Below, piece after piece: positions 12,831-24,936 of a stretch of DNA of 64,000 nucleotides (within the stretch, counting starts at the first letter, position 1; the number at the start of each line of letters is the position of its first letter). This DNA comes from Hemibagrus wyckioides (taxonomy: Eukaryota > Chordata > Actinopteri > Siluriformes > Bagridae). The stretch covers positions 6,230,892-6,294,891 of the forward strand of contig NC_080734.1 in assembly GCF_019097595.1 (NCBI RefSeq), in the 5' to 3' direction. Made by a program: the position numbers and the translations under genes. The notes below the pieces were generated by a model. It was given only the letters and a program-made list of their open reading frames with translations, did not search any database and had not been told where the DNA came from.

Positions 12831-12866
12831 GGGGTGGGGTGGGGCGGGGTGTGGGGGTTTCGGGGG
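12831..12866 (+). other. G-quadruplex-type G-rich run
   Basis: Four runs of four G separated by single bases (12831-12849, pattern GGGGTGGGGTGGGGCGGGG), then two runs of five G. This satisfies the usual G-quadruplex pattern with one-base loops. The G-rich strand is the transcription template; the pre-mRNA would be C-rich. Confidence 0.8.
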
Positions 12867-13352
12867 CCTTGTGGTGTTTGTGATGATTTTTTTTTTTTTT
12901 TTTTCAACACGTATCCATTGGGGATTTGTTGGCTTTAGCCTCTGACAGTGACGGCAAAGTGTAGCGTGTTGCTGCTAATTCTTTTACTTATGTACATATT
13001 CAATATCAAAGTCACTCAGGACTATCACATTTTAATGATCATTAATCCATCACTGTTACAGCTTTATAGGACGTACGCACAGCTGGAATAAAGCAGCATG
13101 CAAGAGAAGAAACGAGTGGGTGGAAGCATTGAGAGGACAAGAAAGGATCGAGTATTGTTTTTAAAAGAGGAAAGGGAAGAAGAGTATGAGAGTGATTGAG
13201 GTAGTGAAGGTGCTAATTATACACACTGAAAGCAATAAACCACTTCCTGCTTTTCCTCCTGTCTTATGACTTTGCTTTTAATGTAAACATGCAGCTTTGT
13301 TGGCTGGAGCTCAACTAAAGAGTACTGCAAATGTCCCTATGTGTATACATTT

Positions 13353-14305
13353 ATGCATCCATCCATCCGTCCGTTTATCCGTCTGTCCGTCCATCCATCC
13401 ATCCATCCATCTATCCATCAGTCTGTCATTCATCCAGCTGTCCATTCATCCATCCATCCATCCCAAAATCAATCCGTCCATTCATCAACCTCCATATCCA
13501 TCCATTTGTCTACTAATCCACCTTACATTTGTATATCCCTCCATCAAATCATTACCATCTATCCATCCATCTACCTCATCTGTACATCTCTCCATTTGTC
13601 TACTCATCTACCTGTACACCTGTCCAATAAACTTACCCATGTATCCACCAATCAATCCCAAAATCAATCAGTTTATTCATCTACCTAATCTACTCATCCA
13701 CCTTACATTTGTTCATCCCTCCATAAATCCATAGCCATCCACCCATCCATCAACCTCATCCATTCAATCAACCTGTACATCTATCTATCCATCCGTCTAC
13801 TCATCCACCTGTATACCTGTCCAATATTCATAACTCAATCCATCTACCCATGCATGAATACATCTGCCTTCCCATCCATCCACCAATCTACCTACCCACC
13901 CATCCACCTATCCATTTATCCTTTTACCCATCTATTCACCTAACCACCCACCCATCCACCTATCCAGTCATTGTTCTACCCATCCATCCATCTACCCACC
14001 CAGCCATCCATCTATCCACCTACCCCCTACATCCACATACCCATTCATTCATACCTACCCAACCACCCATTGATCCATCCACCTACGCATCACTCCATCC
14101 ATCCATCCATCCACCTATCCAGTCATTGTTCTACCCATCCATCCATCTACCCACCCAGCCATCTATCTATCTACCTACCCCTCCATCCACATACCCATCC
14201 ATTCATACCTACGCAACCACCCATCCATCCATCCACCTACCCATCACTCCATCCATCCATCCATCCATCCATCACCTACCTACCTACCCATCCATCCATC
14301 CCTCC
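13353..14305. repeat. CATC/ATCC tetranucleotide array 1 with higher-order repeats
   Basis: Nearly 1 kb of imperfect CATC tetramers. Longer units are visible: a block starting CCAGTCATTGTTCTACCC occurs at 13964 and again at 14119, 155 bases apart, with matching downstream sequence. The first half has a looser repeat with CCACCTTACATTTGT at about 13518 and 13699. Open frames reading IHPS repeats are by-products of the tetramer and are not genes. Confidence 0.95.
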
Positions 14306-15346
14306 TTGGTAAAAGGTTAAATCTAGAACCCTAGATGGTTTGGTTTTTTCCTCTTATGGACCACTTAAATGTCCTTTACAGACTCCTACAACACATTCTC
14401 TTAACCGCTTTCTGTTAAGACAACATTTATAGGTTACATTAAAGAAAAAATTATCTACGAGATAAAAACTATCCCTTGAAGATTCCTTATTTTCCAAGAG
14501 TATAACCATCCAAGCTTTGATCATAACTAGGAATTCATCCAACCATTTATCATATCCATCAACTCTACTCAATCACTACTTCCTTCCTAACCTCCTAAGT
14601 GAAAACTCAACTCTCTATTGGCAGTACAACCCTCCAACTCACAGAGGTGTCAAACATCCAGCTGTAAAATCTAATGGAGCAAATAGAAGTACAGCTGTTC
14701 GTAAACATGTAGAGGAGAGAAAAAACATGCGTTCAACAGATGGTTTCAGAGAACACAATTATAAGCTATATTAAAACAGAATTAGCAGCACTATTCATCT
14801 GTACTGATTATGTCTCTGACAGGTGGGCCTTGGATCTTCTGGGCTTTAATTATCAAACCTCTGAAGCATTGCCAGCGATCATCTGACAGTCCGGACTGTG
14901 TTTGCCCAAGCCAGCATAACGTAAAAAACAATGACTCTGTGATATTTTTGCAAACGTTTGCACACTGAGGTTACCAGAAGGTCATTCTGCACATTGGGTA
15001 TGAACAGTCAGAGCTCTTCCTGTTTTTCTGCAAGAATAAATGATGAGAAGGTCATGCCTCTCACTGCCCATCCTCTCACAGATCTCATGTTTGGATTCCT
15101 TGGACATCTCATTTCCAGGTGAAACTGAACTTCTTGTTCAAATAGTTGTTTAAACCAAACTAAAGGGCGTGATCAAATCTGAGAAGCCGAAAGATAGAGT
15201 ACAAGAAAAGACAAGATATCTCTGAAAGAGTTAACCTGGAGATTTGTTAAAGGAGTAGCCGGCAATTTCTCAGTGTGTAGGATGTGGAAAACCCTTCGGC
15301 TGTGTTATCTGTTACTGTTGCAACTTCTAGAACATTCATAGCTTTA
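14306..15346. other. Intronic sequence, nothing recognised
   Basis: The left edge (14308-14327) matches the flank of the small array at 17421. The rest is unique, non-coding DNA with no recognised element. Confidence 0.5.

Positions 15347-15393
<47 letters not shown>
15347..15393. repeat. Compound (TC)10(AC)13 repeat
   Basis: Ten TC units run directly into about thirteen AC units. Confidence 0.95.
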
Positions 15394-15396
<3 letters not shown>

Positions 15397-15559
15397 CAAC
15401 ATGCCATCTCTGACCAGATCTAACTAATCAGTTACATTGTGTGTGTTTTGTTGGGTGTTTTTGTTTGGCTCACTGAGTTCTGTCTTTTCATCTTATAACA
15501 ATGTGATATTTTTTTTTATTTTCATAACAGGTTTGTGTCTTTCTAAATGGATGACTAAT

Positions 15560-16095
15560 ACCATCCATCTATCTAGAAATCCATCAACATATCCATGCAT
15601 CCATCCATATACCTGTACATCAATCCATCCATCCATCCATCCATATACATCTACATCAATCCATCCATCCATATACATCTACATCAATCCATCCATCCAT
15701 CCACCTGTACATCAATCCATCCATCCATCCATCCACCTGTACATCAATCTATCCATCCATGCATACATCCATATACCTGTACATCAATCCATCCACCCAT
15801 CCATCCGTATACCTGTACATCCATCAATCCATCCATCTATCCATATACCTGTACATCAATCCTTCCACCCATCCATCAATCTATCCATCCATATACCTGT
15901 ACATCAATCCTCCCATCCATCCATCCATCCATCCATCCATCCATCAATCCATCCATCCACTAATCCAACTGTATCCATCCATCCATCCATCCATCCATCA
16001 GTCCATCCTTCTCCCTGTACATCCATCAATTTGTCTGCTCATCCAAATCCACCTGTACATTTGTCCACGTTTGTCAGTCCATCCATCCAAAAATC

Positions 16096-16129
<34 letters not shown>

Positions 16130-16270
16130 CTTTATTCATCCCAAAGGATTATTCATCTACTCTTGCACCCATCCATCCGGCCATCTATCCATCCTTATAC
16201 CTGTACTTCCATCCATTCATCTACTCATCCACCTGTTCCTCTGTCCATCCATCCATAAACCTACCCATGC
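15560..16270. repeat. CATC/ATCC tetranucleotide array 2, with a GATA block
   Basis: Imperfect ATCC tetramers interrupted by a recurrent phrase CCTGTACATCAATCC. The ACATCAAT-type words start at 15617, 15653, 15681, 15709, 15741, 15781, 15817, 15853 and 15901, always a multiple of four bases apart. At 16096-16129 there is a clean TAGA repeat followed by TACTTTATTCATCCCAAAGG, which resembles the end of a retrotransposon tail. Long plus-strand open frames of IHPS type are artefacts. Confidence 0.95.
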
Positions 16271-16680
16271 CTCCATTGCCATCACAGCCCAGAACAGTTC
16301 TGAACACTGATGCACTAGTTATATGGGAATTTTTTCAGCTTATAACAACAAATTGATAAATACTGACTACATTAAACATCTAAAACATATTCTCCATAAT
16401 ATCTTTCTAAGATATTAATAAATATTTCTTTTAAACTCCTCCACCGGCTTGTATATTTCTAAAAGACTGACTAAATAACTATACTGTGAGACTGTAATAT
16501 TTTTCGACCAGGTTCCTTGTACTCCAGCATCTTGTATCTCAGCTGACGTTCTGCCATTTTACCTCAACAAACAATAATGGAGTTTTCTCAAGCACTAATC
16601 ATGCTAAAGATGGTTTGACGAGAAGCGTCCCTACCAGTCTGGTTTGTTTGGGGGATTTCAGTTCAATGCTTAGACATTTT

Positions 16681-16875
16681 ATTTACATTTCTGGCATTTG
16701 GTAGACACCCATACCCAGAGTGACTTACAATTTATCTCATTTCATACAACTGAGCAATTGACAGTTAAATGCTTTACACAAGGGTCTGCAGTGGCAGCTT
16801 GGTGGACCTGGGATTGGAACTCACAACCTTCCGTTCAGTAGTCCAACATCTCAACCACTACGCAACCACATCCCT
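16681..16875 (-). mobile_element. SINE family A, reverse orientation
   Basis: Read on the minus strand: GGGATGTGGTTGCGTAGTGG at the head, a B-box-like GTTCCAATCCCAGGTCCACC, CAAGCTGCCACTGCAGACC, and a tail ending in CCAAATGCCAGAAATGTAAA. The layout matches the plus-strand copies at 24937, 29491 and 37843. Confidence 0.85.
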
Positions 16876-17264
16876 GTATGTAACAAAAGACAAAAGGCTT
16901 AGAGTGTTGAAGAGGAAATCTCTGTGATCGAGGCCATCGGCTCTAGATGAAGGACGTTCTAATTATCTTGATAGACTATAACCTAATGCTTCCTGTATAA
17001 ATCCTAACTCTGGTTAAGAAGCATAATTAAATAAAGCAAGTGCTTCTGAGACATTGCCTACAAATCATTAGTTAAACCCCTGGGCCTGTGGAAGCTCTAG
17101 TAATATTACATTGTCCTTGGAAACCTAAAAAGTATAAGACAATAAAATATAACTAGCTAGCTGCACAATCAAGAGCAGCAACACTGTCGTCTTTCCTGGA
17201 AACATTTCCAGCATCAAACCAAAATATTAATTCGTCAACCAAGCACGCAAATAAACCCGATTTG

Positions 17265-17445
17265 TTCATCTACCGATCCATGAATATCATCTGCCTTCCC
17301 ACCCATCCACCTATCCAGTCATCCATCCATCTTACCAAACATATCCCAAAAAATCTATCCATCCATCCATCCATCCAACCACCAATACTTCCACCACCCC
17401 TATATCCATGTGCATGCAATGGTAAAGGTTAAATCTAGATTCTAG
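17265..17445. repeat. CATC tetranucleotide array 3, contracted copy of array 1
   Basis: The left edge (17267-17300, CATCTACCGATCCATGAATA then CATCTGCCTTCCCA) matches 13841-13874 in array 1. The right edge (17421-17439, GGTAAAGGTTAAATCTAGA) matches 14308-14327 just beyond array 1. The space between is about 120 bases here against about 430 there. Confidence 0.8.
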
Positions 17446-17941
17446 AAATCGAAATAAATCTGATTTGTTAAAATCTGCTCTGGCACAGAAAACATCATGC
17501 CAGCTGTGCATGGCGTAGCTCGGGGTGGGATTCGGGCGTAGCACTATAGCTTTAGCTCTAGTATCGAGGTGTGTCACAAAACACTACACGAATATTTTTG
17601 TTTCGCCAAAAAAAAAAAAAGTCTGTAGAGACTTTTCTGAATCCAGAATCCTTTGTCTGTTCGTCAAACCCATTTGTCTTCAATGCAACTATATGAAAAC
17701 ATGCACTCCTTTAAGCTCCCCAAAAAAAAAAATGGACAAAGCATGTAAAAGTAAACCTTCTGCGACACTCCTATAACGAGAAAGAACACAACAAAAGCAA
17801 CCACCCAGAGTAAAGGACCTACACTTGATATTCACTCAAGACAAAAGCAAGACCAGATGCAATGGAAGGATACGGAATCCTGGCACAATTAAAACCAGAA
17901 AGATTTATGTTTTTATCCCCTGTATTTTGATCACCCTAGAG

Positions 17942-18365
17942 ATCAGGGGTCTCTAACTTTTTTTCCTCTGAGAGCTACTTTGACAAAATGAAGGTGGCTA
18001 AGAGCTACTCCTGTTATTATTAGTAACATTTATTTACAGGGAACACGTGATATTTAATATTTATTTTGAAAACAGGATTGGAGTTTATGGGATTAAATAA
18101 TAGTATTTCTATGGCGTTCATATGCATGTGCAATGGGAAATATTAAACAGTGCTTTACTCTGGAACACCAGCTGCACTAATAAGAAATATCTACAGCTCA
18201 CTCATCCTGCATCTTCCTGCAGCAGGATAGATTCATACACTGCTTTTACTTTGGCCGCATCGTAGCTTTATTCCTAACGCTGTCCGATCTCCAGCAGCTT
18301 CCAAGTCGAATGGATCTGCCATGGTAGCTACTGGTAGCTCGCAAGCGACGTGTTAGAGACCCCAT
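17942..18365. mobile_element. hAT-type MITE with likely 8-bp target duplication
   Basis: The left end reads CAGGGGTCTCTAAC at 17944 and the right end reads GTTAGAGACCCC near 18352-18363, an inverted match of 11 bases. CCCTAGAG at 17934-17941 and CCCTAGAC at 18366-18373 flank the element and fit an 8-bp target duplication with one change. Inside there is no transposase. Words such as GAGAGCTACTTTGAC on the left and GTAGCTCGCAAGCGAC on the right are typical of a widespread fish hAT repeat, as I remember it. Confidence 0.8.
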
Positions 18366-18373
18366 CCCTAGAC

Positions 18374-19279
18374 TAAATGTGATTTGCGAATAAAAGCCAA
18401 TAGCATGCAAATTCACCAAGTGTCCGCTGATCCGAAACGTTCCTGAGCGAGATTTGTCATGCCATGTAGGTCTACACAAAGAACAAGGAACAAATAATGA
18501 AATCTTTAGTTTGCGTAATGCATTCTGAATACGGACGCCATTCCTTAACTGCAATAGAAGCCATGCAAATTCCGGGTAGTCAAAGAGTTTATATGTAAAT
18601 CAGAGGATTAAAAAAAAAAAAAAAAAAAACCACACACACACAAGCAGGTATCAGCTGAGCACATACAGAAAGATCAGCTGCAGGTTAACCGTTCCCTCGC
18701 TCATTTGGATAAAAAACATCTCATGTAACATCTTTCTGCATTAATTCAGCCAATGAATAATTTCAGGACAGAATGGAATCTTTTGTTAAAATCCATCTAG
18801 TATTTTTTTTTTATTCTTTATAGCAGCAACTTAGCGATGGCTGATCCTCTTGGTTTCGAGAGCTAAATTTCAGCCACTGATTTCTAAAGAAATCCATCGA
18901 GCAAGGAAATCTAAAGGAGCAGCTCCAGATTAAATGAGATGAAGCCCAGTTTCAATGAGTGAAACGAATAAAACCTACTGAATTCCAGAAACCAGGTGAT
19001 TCATTTATAAAACGTTTGGATGATTAGATTAGATTTGATCTCAGATCTAATGTAATACTTTGGATCCTGAGCATCGTGTACAAACAGAGACATGAAAATG
19101 TTAAAATGATAAACAGAATATATGGGAGGGATATTTTTGGAACATTTTAGCAATTGCTTTTTTGGAAATTTTGAGACATTTTAAGCACTTTTTTTTTGAT
19201 GCATTTTCTTGTGCTTTCAACACATTTAGTCTGCTTTCGAACCTTTATTTCCTGTAAAAAAAAAAAACCAACTCTTTTT
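18374..19279. other. Intronic sequence, nothing recognised
   Basis: An A run with a short CA tract at 18610-18642 is the only obvious feature. Confidence 0.45.
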
Positions 19280-19645
19280 GCTTTTGGTGTGAGTTTATAA
19301 CCGAACTAAAAATTCCCACCAAAAGTTTCTTCAATCAAACAATTTTCTTCACTCGCAAACATCATGTCAGGCATGAAGTGTAAAGCGTGTTCATGGCACT
19401 GCTCATTTCCGGACATTTAACGATGCCCACAAATGCCGGAAACAACCAGAAAAATCTTCCATCTTGCGCCAAATCTTCCACTCATCCACCGACGCTTTGT
19501 AGCTGAATGGGTGCCATTACTTTTGTCATTCACTAATTATGAATGTGTTTTGGATTGCAGCTGGATTCGGATTTAACGATGAGGTCTCGAGTTTCCTAAA
19601 ACGTTCATTAAATTTCTGTCTAATTAAAATTAGTGATTTCAACTT
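19280..19645. repeat. Diverged direct repeat, copy 1
   Basis: It matches 21780-22095 in the same orientation. Shared words in the same order are AAATTCCCA, AAATCTTCCATCTTGC, CCAAAT/CCAAATTTTCCACTC, GGGTGCCATTACTTTTG and AACGTTCATTAAATTT followed by TAATTAAAATTA. The offset is 2444-2452 bases. It may be an old transposon family or a local duplication. Confidence 0.75.
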
Positions 19646-20959
19646 AGAGGAAACTGTGTAGAACATGGGAACGAGTCCTCGCCAATTAGTCTGTACGCAC
19701 AGACTTTTTTTTTTTTCCTGGGAATTGTCTTTTGAAAAAGCGCCATCGCAGGAATTGTTTTCATCTTCAGGAGTTTGAAAAACAGTACAACAACTATAGG
19801 AAGAGAAAAAGAAAAAGAAAAAAAATCTGATGTTTTTAATCTCTCAACCAATCAGGTGGCAGCTGAGATGAGAAACAAATATGCTGGTAGAATTTATTAA
19901 TGGAAGATGGAGTGAATATAAGAAGCTTAATGATATTCAGACTTTTGTTTCTGAAATTTTCCAGTATTTAAATGTGTTTGGGATGTTTTTTGGTGTCCAA
20001 TGTGGACCTGTACTACTTCTAGAGATGCAAAAACACAACAATTTTTTTGGCTCCAAAGCCAAAGGTCTGCCTCATATTTAAGCAAATAAATAAATAAATA
20101 AAATATAAAATATTAGTATTTTTTAAATTATTAAAATATAAATTCAAAGGATTCCATTTTTTAGAAAAAATAATAAACAAATTAATAAATTAAAATAATT
20201 AAATAAAGAATTAATAATAATAATAATAATAATAATAAAAGTATAGATTTCTGTCATTACCACTCTCTCATTAGCTAGTAGTAGCTAGGAATGGGATTGT
20301 TGTTATGGTTACAGTGGGTTTTTTTTTGTTTATTTATTTTGTCACGTTAGTCAGCACTTTTTCTGGACATAAAAAACAGACTGTAAAAAGCCTCTATGCT
20401 AACACACTTCCACGCACTTTGCTTTAGTTAGCTAGCTCGCCAAATTGACACTTTACCGGATAACTGGTCACGTTTGTATACTTCCTTCTATTAATGAATA
20501 ACGAGAGGAAAAATAAAACCCTAAGCCCATAATGCTTCCCAACACGGGACATCTGACCCCTTGGCTTCCACTTCTTCTTCCTCCTCCTCCACTTCCTCCT
20601 CAAGCCACCCACAGGATGACAAAAAAGAAACCCAGGAAAATAAACACTGTTGATTCACTGATCAAATGATTTGCCTGCCACACTACACTACCGGACCAGT
20701 CTGCGTCCCAGACGGTGCCCGTCTCAGCCAGGGCGGTGTGACAGATGGCAGCCTGTTTTAACTTTGAGAGACAGACATCATACAGAGAATCTTCTAGAAG
20801 CTAGAATGCCAGTTCAGAAATATCTGGCTGAAAGGAGTGCTGCTGCCTGTATCAGCAAGATCAAGCGTTTATTTCAGGACGACATATTCTTGGAGAAATC
20901 TTCACTTCTTGGCTTAATAGCACCTTCTCCACTGACGGGTCCATCGTGAAATGCATGAT
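19646..20959. other. Intronic sequence with an AAAT/AAT tract
   Basis: AT-rich tract with TAAA and TAA repeats at about 20080-20240. The open frames at 19881-20081 and 20671-20949 have no recognisable domains. Confidence 0.45.
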
Positions 20960-21235
20960 TCAGTTGAATTTTATTTGTTTAGTGCTTTTAACAATGGACA
21001 TTGTCTCAAAGCAGCTTTACAGAACAAAAGAAACAAAAAACAGTCCTAGACGTTAGACAAAATCCTCCCTAGTGAGCAAGCCTGAGGCGACTGAGGCAAG
21101 GAAAAACTCCCTAAGATGGTAGGAGGAAGAAACCTTGTGAGGAACCAGACTCGAAAGGGAACCTCATCCTCATTTGGGTGATGACAACGATAGAAAAGGT
21201 TCACTGTAGGATCTTCGCTGCATTATCACCAAAAT
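20960..21235 (-). mobile_element. LINE 3' end, reverse orientation
   Basis: The block reads TTTAACAATGGACATTGTCT, CAAAGCAGCTTTACAGAA, GGCAAGGAAAAACTCCCTAA, GAAGAAACCTTGTGAGGAAC and CCTCATCCTCATTTGGGTGA. Its reverse complement matches, in order, the plus-strand block at 24420-24655. This is a 3' untranslated end of a fish LINE, without coding sequence. Confidence 0.7.
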
Positions 21236-21779
21236 AGATAGATATAGATATCATGCAGCAAGATAATGAGGTGAGTTTTTTTTCCCCCCTAGATCAGTTC
21301 TGGTTGTGTGGGATCACAGTAAAAAATATATATATATTATATATATATATAAATAAATAAAATAAAATGGCTCTAAAACCTCTCCTGTTTCCTGTTCCTC
21401 CTCCGCTTTCCGTTAGTTCCTCGTTTCTGTGAGCAAGCAGCCCAGTTTCCTCCAAAAATGTTTAGGCCAGCAATTTCAACCAAGATCTTCTCTAACTGAC
21501 AGAAAACCGCTAGTGAGCACTCGGAGAGAAGAAGCAGGCAGGAATCTAGACGTGATCAGGAAAAGCTGTGCTGAAAGAGAAGCCTCGTTTCTGCATTTCC
21601 TAGTAAATTTGGTCGTGTTCTTCAAACAGAGCTAAGAATTCTCACCATAGGACGTTTGAGTGATTGTCTTTAGGAAGTTCCGAGATATTTTAGGCACAAC
21701 TTTCTTTATCTGCTAAGCAACAAGAAGAAAATCATCTTTTTGTCTTTAAAACCTGACACTGTTGCCATCATTTTCTTGA

Positions 21780-22095
21780 ACTGATCTAAAAATTCCCAGC
21801 CAAAGGTATCTTAAAATTCTTAAAACGTCAGGAACAATCAATCAGGTCTAAAGTGTGCTTTCTGAAGCCCACAAACTCAGAAACTGCCGGACGAATCTTG
21901 CAGAAATCTTCCATCTTGCACCAAATTTTCCACTCTACAACCCTCACTGTGGAGTTTCAGGGTGCCATTACTTTTGCTCTGATCAAACGGCTGATGTGAA
22001 TCTTAAACACGAAAAATCTTTTGCATTTTATTGAGTTTGACAAAACGTTCATTAAATTTGTGTTTAATTAAAATTATTGAGTGAATTATTGAACC
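21780..22095. repeat. Diverged direct repeat, copy 2
   Basis: Partner of 19280-19645 (see there for the shared words). Both copies are interrupted and clearly old. Confidence 0.75.
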
Positions 22096-22167
22096 TGTGG
22101 AATCCGCGTGAAAAAAATCGTCAATGGATCAAGCCTCCTGTTAAACATAAATGTATTTATGGAATAA

Positions 22168-22336
22168 TTTACATTTACGGTATTTGGCAGATGCCCTTAT
22201 CTACAGCAGCTTACAATTTATCTCATTTTCAGTTAAGGGCCTTGCTCAGGGGCCCAGCAGTGGCAGCTTAGATGGACCTGGGATTCAAACTTACAACCTT
22301 CTGATCAGCAGTCCTCAAACACTAAGCTACCACATT
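22168..22336 (-). mobile_element. SINE family A, reverse orientation
   Basis: The tail ATTTACATTTACGGTATTTG opens the element on the plus strand. Then come GGGCCTTGCTCAGGGGCCCA, a B-box complement TGGGATTCAAAC and an A-box complement AAACACTAAGCTACCACATT. It is nearly complete. Confidence 0.9.
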
Positions 22337-24419
22337 TACTTGTATCTGGTTTGACTCAGGAAGCATCATGGGAGGTCCAAACATCCACCAAAAAACTGCA
22401 CCAAAGTGGCTTTGTGGACACACTGAACTATTTTTTTTTTTTACTGGTAACAAGAGCACACTGGTCGCGAGAACATCGTTGCTGGGATCAGATCATCAGG
22501 GCAGAATCAAAGGGTTTCTCAAAACAACTGTTTTCCTTTCCATCAACTTACAGGCAAATAGGGGGAAAAAAAAGGAAAACAAGCAGATGCAGCAGCAGTC
22601 ATTAAGATACTCTCGAGAAGGCTCACTTCAAACGGTGCTTCTTGCAGCAGCCTGAAGACCTCAAACGGAATGCAGAATGGCCTTTAAATAAATCAGGAAC
22701 CTATTTAGTGCTTTTAGGTTAATAACCAAACACATCTCCGCAAACACAGTCCAGGCGTTAACCCCCTGTCGAGTCTGATAAGTCCACTCGCTCGCTGCTC
22801 TCCTGCTTGCACTGGCTCATTATATTATCGCAAGCACATCCCCCTGAAGCTCAGGCACGGTTAGGAAGTACCGCTACTGAACGAGCTGACGGAGTTTTCG
22901 GCTCCTGTTTCGAAAGCCTGATAAATTTTTCACCCTGCCGCAACTAGAAACCTTGCAAAACACTTTCATCCAGACACACACACACACATATATTCAGAGT
23001 GGTGCAGGTTAAAATAATACCTCCACCCTTAACTTAAGGGTTAATATGTTTATCCTGCTGTGTGTTGGTGCTACACTGAAATCATTCCCCTGAGAAGAGA
23101 ATGGGGATCAAATTTAGACCACTTTAATTCTATGTGACGAAAGGCTGCTCTCTAGATCACTAGTGAGGGCACTGATCGGTCGCTGAGAGGCGGCCATTTT
23201 AAGGGCTTTCTCTCTTCTTCTCAAACATAAAATCCTTCCAGTGCACTGGAACGTTCGATCTATATAAAAAAAATCCCACAATACACTGCAGAATTAAGGA
23301 GCATCGATGCTGACTTCTTATATTTTCTAAAGCATGACCCAAACTCTCAGCCGACTTCTTTTACACGTGTAAGCAGCTTATCATTGTTGCAGCTCTCTCT
23401 ACTCTGATTACTTATGTTAGAATGTTTAAGAATATTTTTTAAAATTCACTAGCTAGCCTACGATCCTGCCTGAAGTAGCATGACAAACAAAAAGCAAGTG
23501 ATTAAGCCAGCATATAAACCTTAAATATCTGATATGTTTAGTTTAGTTTTTTTACCCAGGTGACCGATCATCAGTGTCCTTGATGTGTTTGACTCACCAC
23601 CTAGGGAGCTAGAGAGTGGATTGAGACACAAGTTTTATTTCGAGCTCCTTAAAACAAAAGGCCAAGCACTTCTTATATTATTTCCATCGAGGTCGTATTA
23701 CTGAGAATTTTAATGTTCAAATCCCCGTCACAGGTAAGAAAGGGAAAAAAACAAAAAAAACCACGTTATTGATGTGGCATAATAAAGTCATTTTCCCACT
23801 GCAATTAAACTTTCATCCGGTTTGCTGCTGTGGTCCTGTGCGTTTCTTAAAATGAAATTTTCAGGGACAAGAAAGATTTTTAACTGCAGCAAAGGTGCAA
23901 AAATGTAATTAGTGTATATGACAGTGGCGATGAAGGTCCTGGAGGTCAGTGCAGATATTTGCAGGTTTTATTGCCAAGCCCCATGGTAGGTGGTAGAACA
24001 CACAGAAATCCTTCATAATGAGAACATCTAACACAAGTATACTTGGGGGGAAAAAAAAATCCAGATTACAACAAAAGATGCAATAATTTTTTATTTCTTT
24101 TTTAAATCCATCACTGCAGGATTTCAGGGTAAATTTGACGAGTAGATAAACTCATAAACAAGCAGAACTTGACACCAAGGACATTGACGAGGATGCAGTC
24201 TCGAAATTACAAATAAAAATACACTTCAAACAGAATGAAAAACTATTTCAGCCGTGACCTGGACCCTGTCTAAATCACGTTCAAGATCTAATCACTTCTG
24301 CTGATGATATCATTCCAATGACCATTCCTTATAAATCCTGCAAACGTTCATCTGAGATATCGTCCTGACGAGAACTTATGAACAAACTTATGAACAAAAG
24401 TTATTTATAAATCTCTCTC
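22337..24419. other. Intronic sequence, nothing recognised
   Basis: Long unique stretch with only a T run at 22430-22441, a CA tract at 22975-22987 and short A runs. I saw no gene, RNA or known repeat. Confidence 0.45.
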
Positions 24420-24655
24420 TGGTATCACCCAGATGAGGATGAGGTTCCCCTCAAGGTTTCTTCCTCACATCATCTCAGGGAGTTTTTCCTCACTGCAGTC
24501 ACCTCTGTCTTTATATTTATCATTAGGGTTAAATAAAAAAACTAAATAAACTTTATCATTTATATTCATAATTTTTGTAATTCCTGTAAAGCCTCTTTGC
24601 GACAACATTGGCTGTTAAAAGGACTTTAATTGAACTTATTCACTGTGATTGAAAA
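24420..24655 (+). mobile_element. LINE 3' end
   Basis: Plus-strand counterpart of 20960-21235: ATCACCCAGATGAGGATGAG, CAAGGTTTCTTCCTCACATC, ATCTCAGGGAGTTTTTCCTC, then CTGTAAAGCCTCTTTGCGAC and TGGCTGTTAAAAGGACTTTA. No coding part is attached. Confidence 0.7.
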
Positions 24656-24936
24656 GTGTACAAGAAATAAAAGTTGTTTGTGAGCTTCTGACCTTCTGTA
24701 TGCGTAACTAGAAGCTGCTTGGGACCAGAAATTGTTTGCGCTATATATTTGAGAGACAGAACTGCGCCGGAGATGAGATAGCGGGACTCGAGGCTAAAAA
24801 TTGGACCTTGGTAGGGCTATCTGGATCAGGCGATGATCAGACATTTGATCAGACGATGATTATAAATAGCCAGTGTAATGAGTGATTGAAGGCCATTACA
24901 CTTTCATGTTGGATGGAGAGTGTTGGATCCTGTTGG

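Noticed and set aside
13297..14320. Open frames of 113-156 codons rich in IHPS repeats
   Set aside because: They are translations of the CATC tetranucleotide array in several frames at once. There are no protein motifs beyond the repeat.
15437..16106. 221-codon open frame with IHPS repeats
   Set aside because: Same artefact in array 2; its first 60 codons are unrelated intron sequence.
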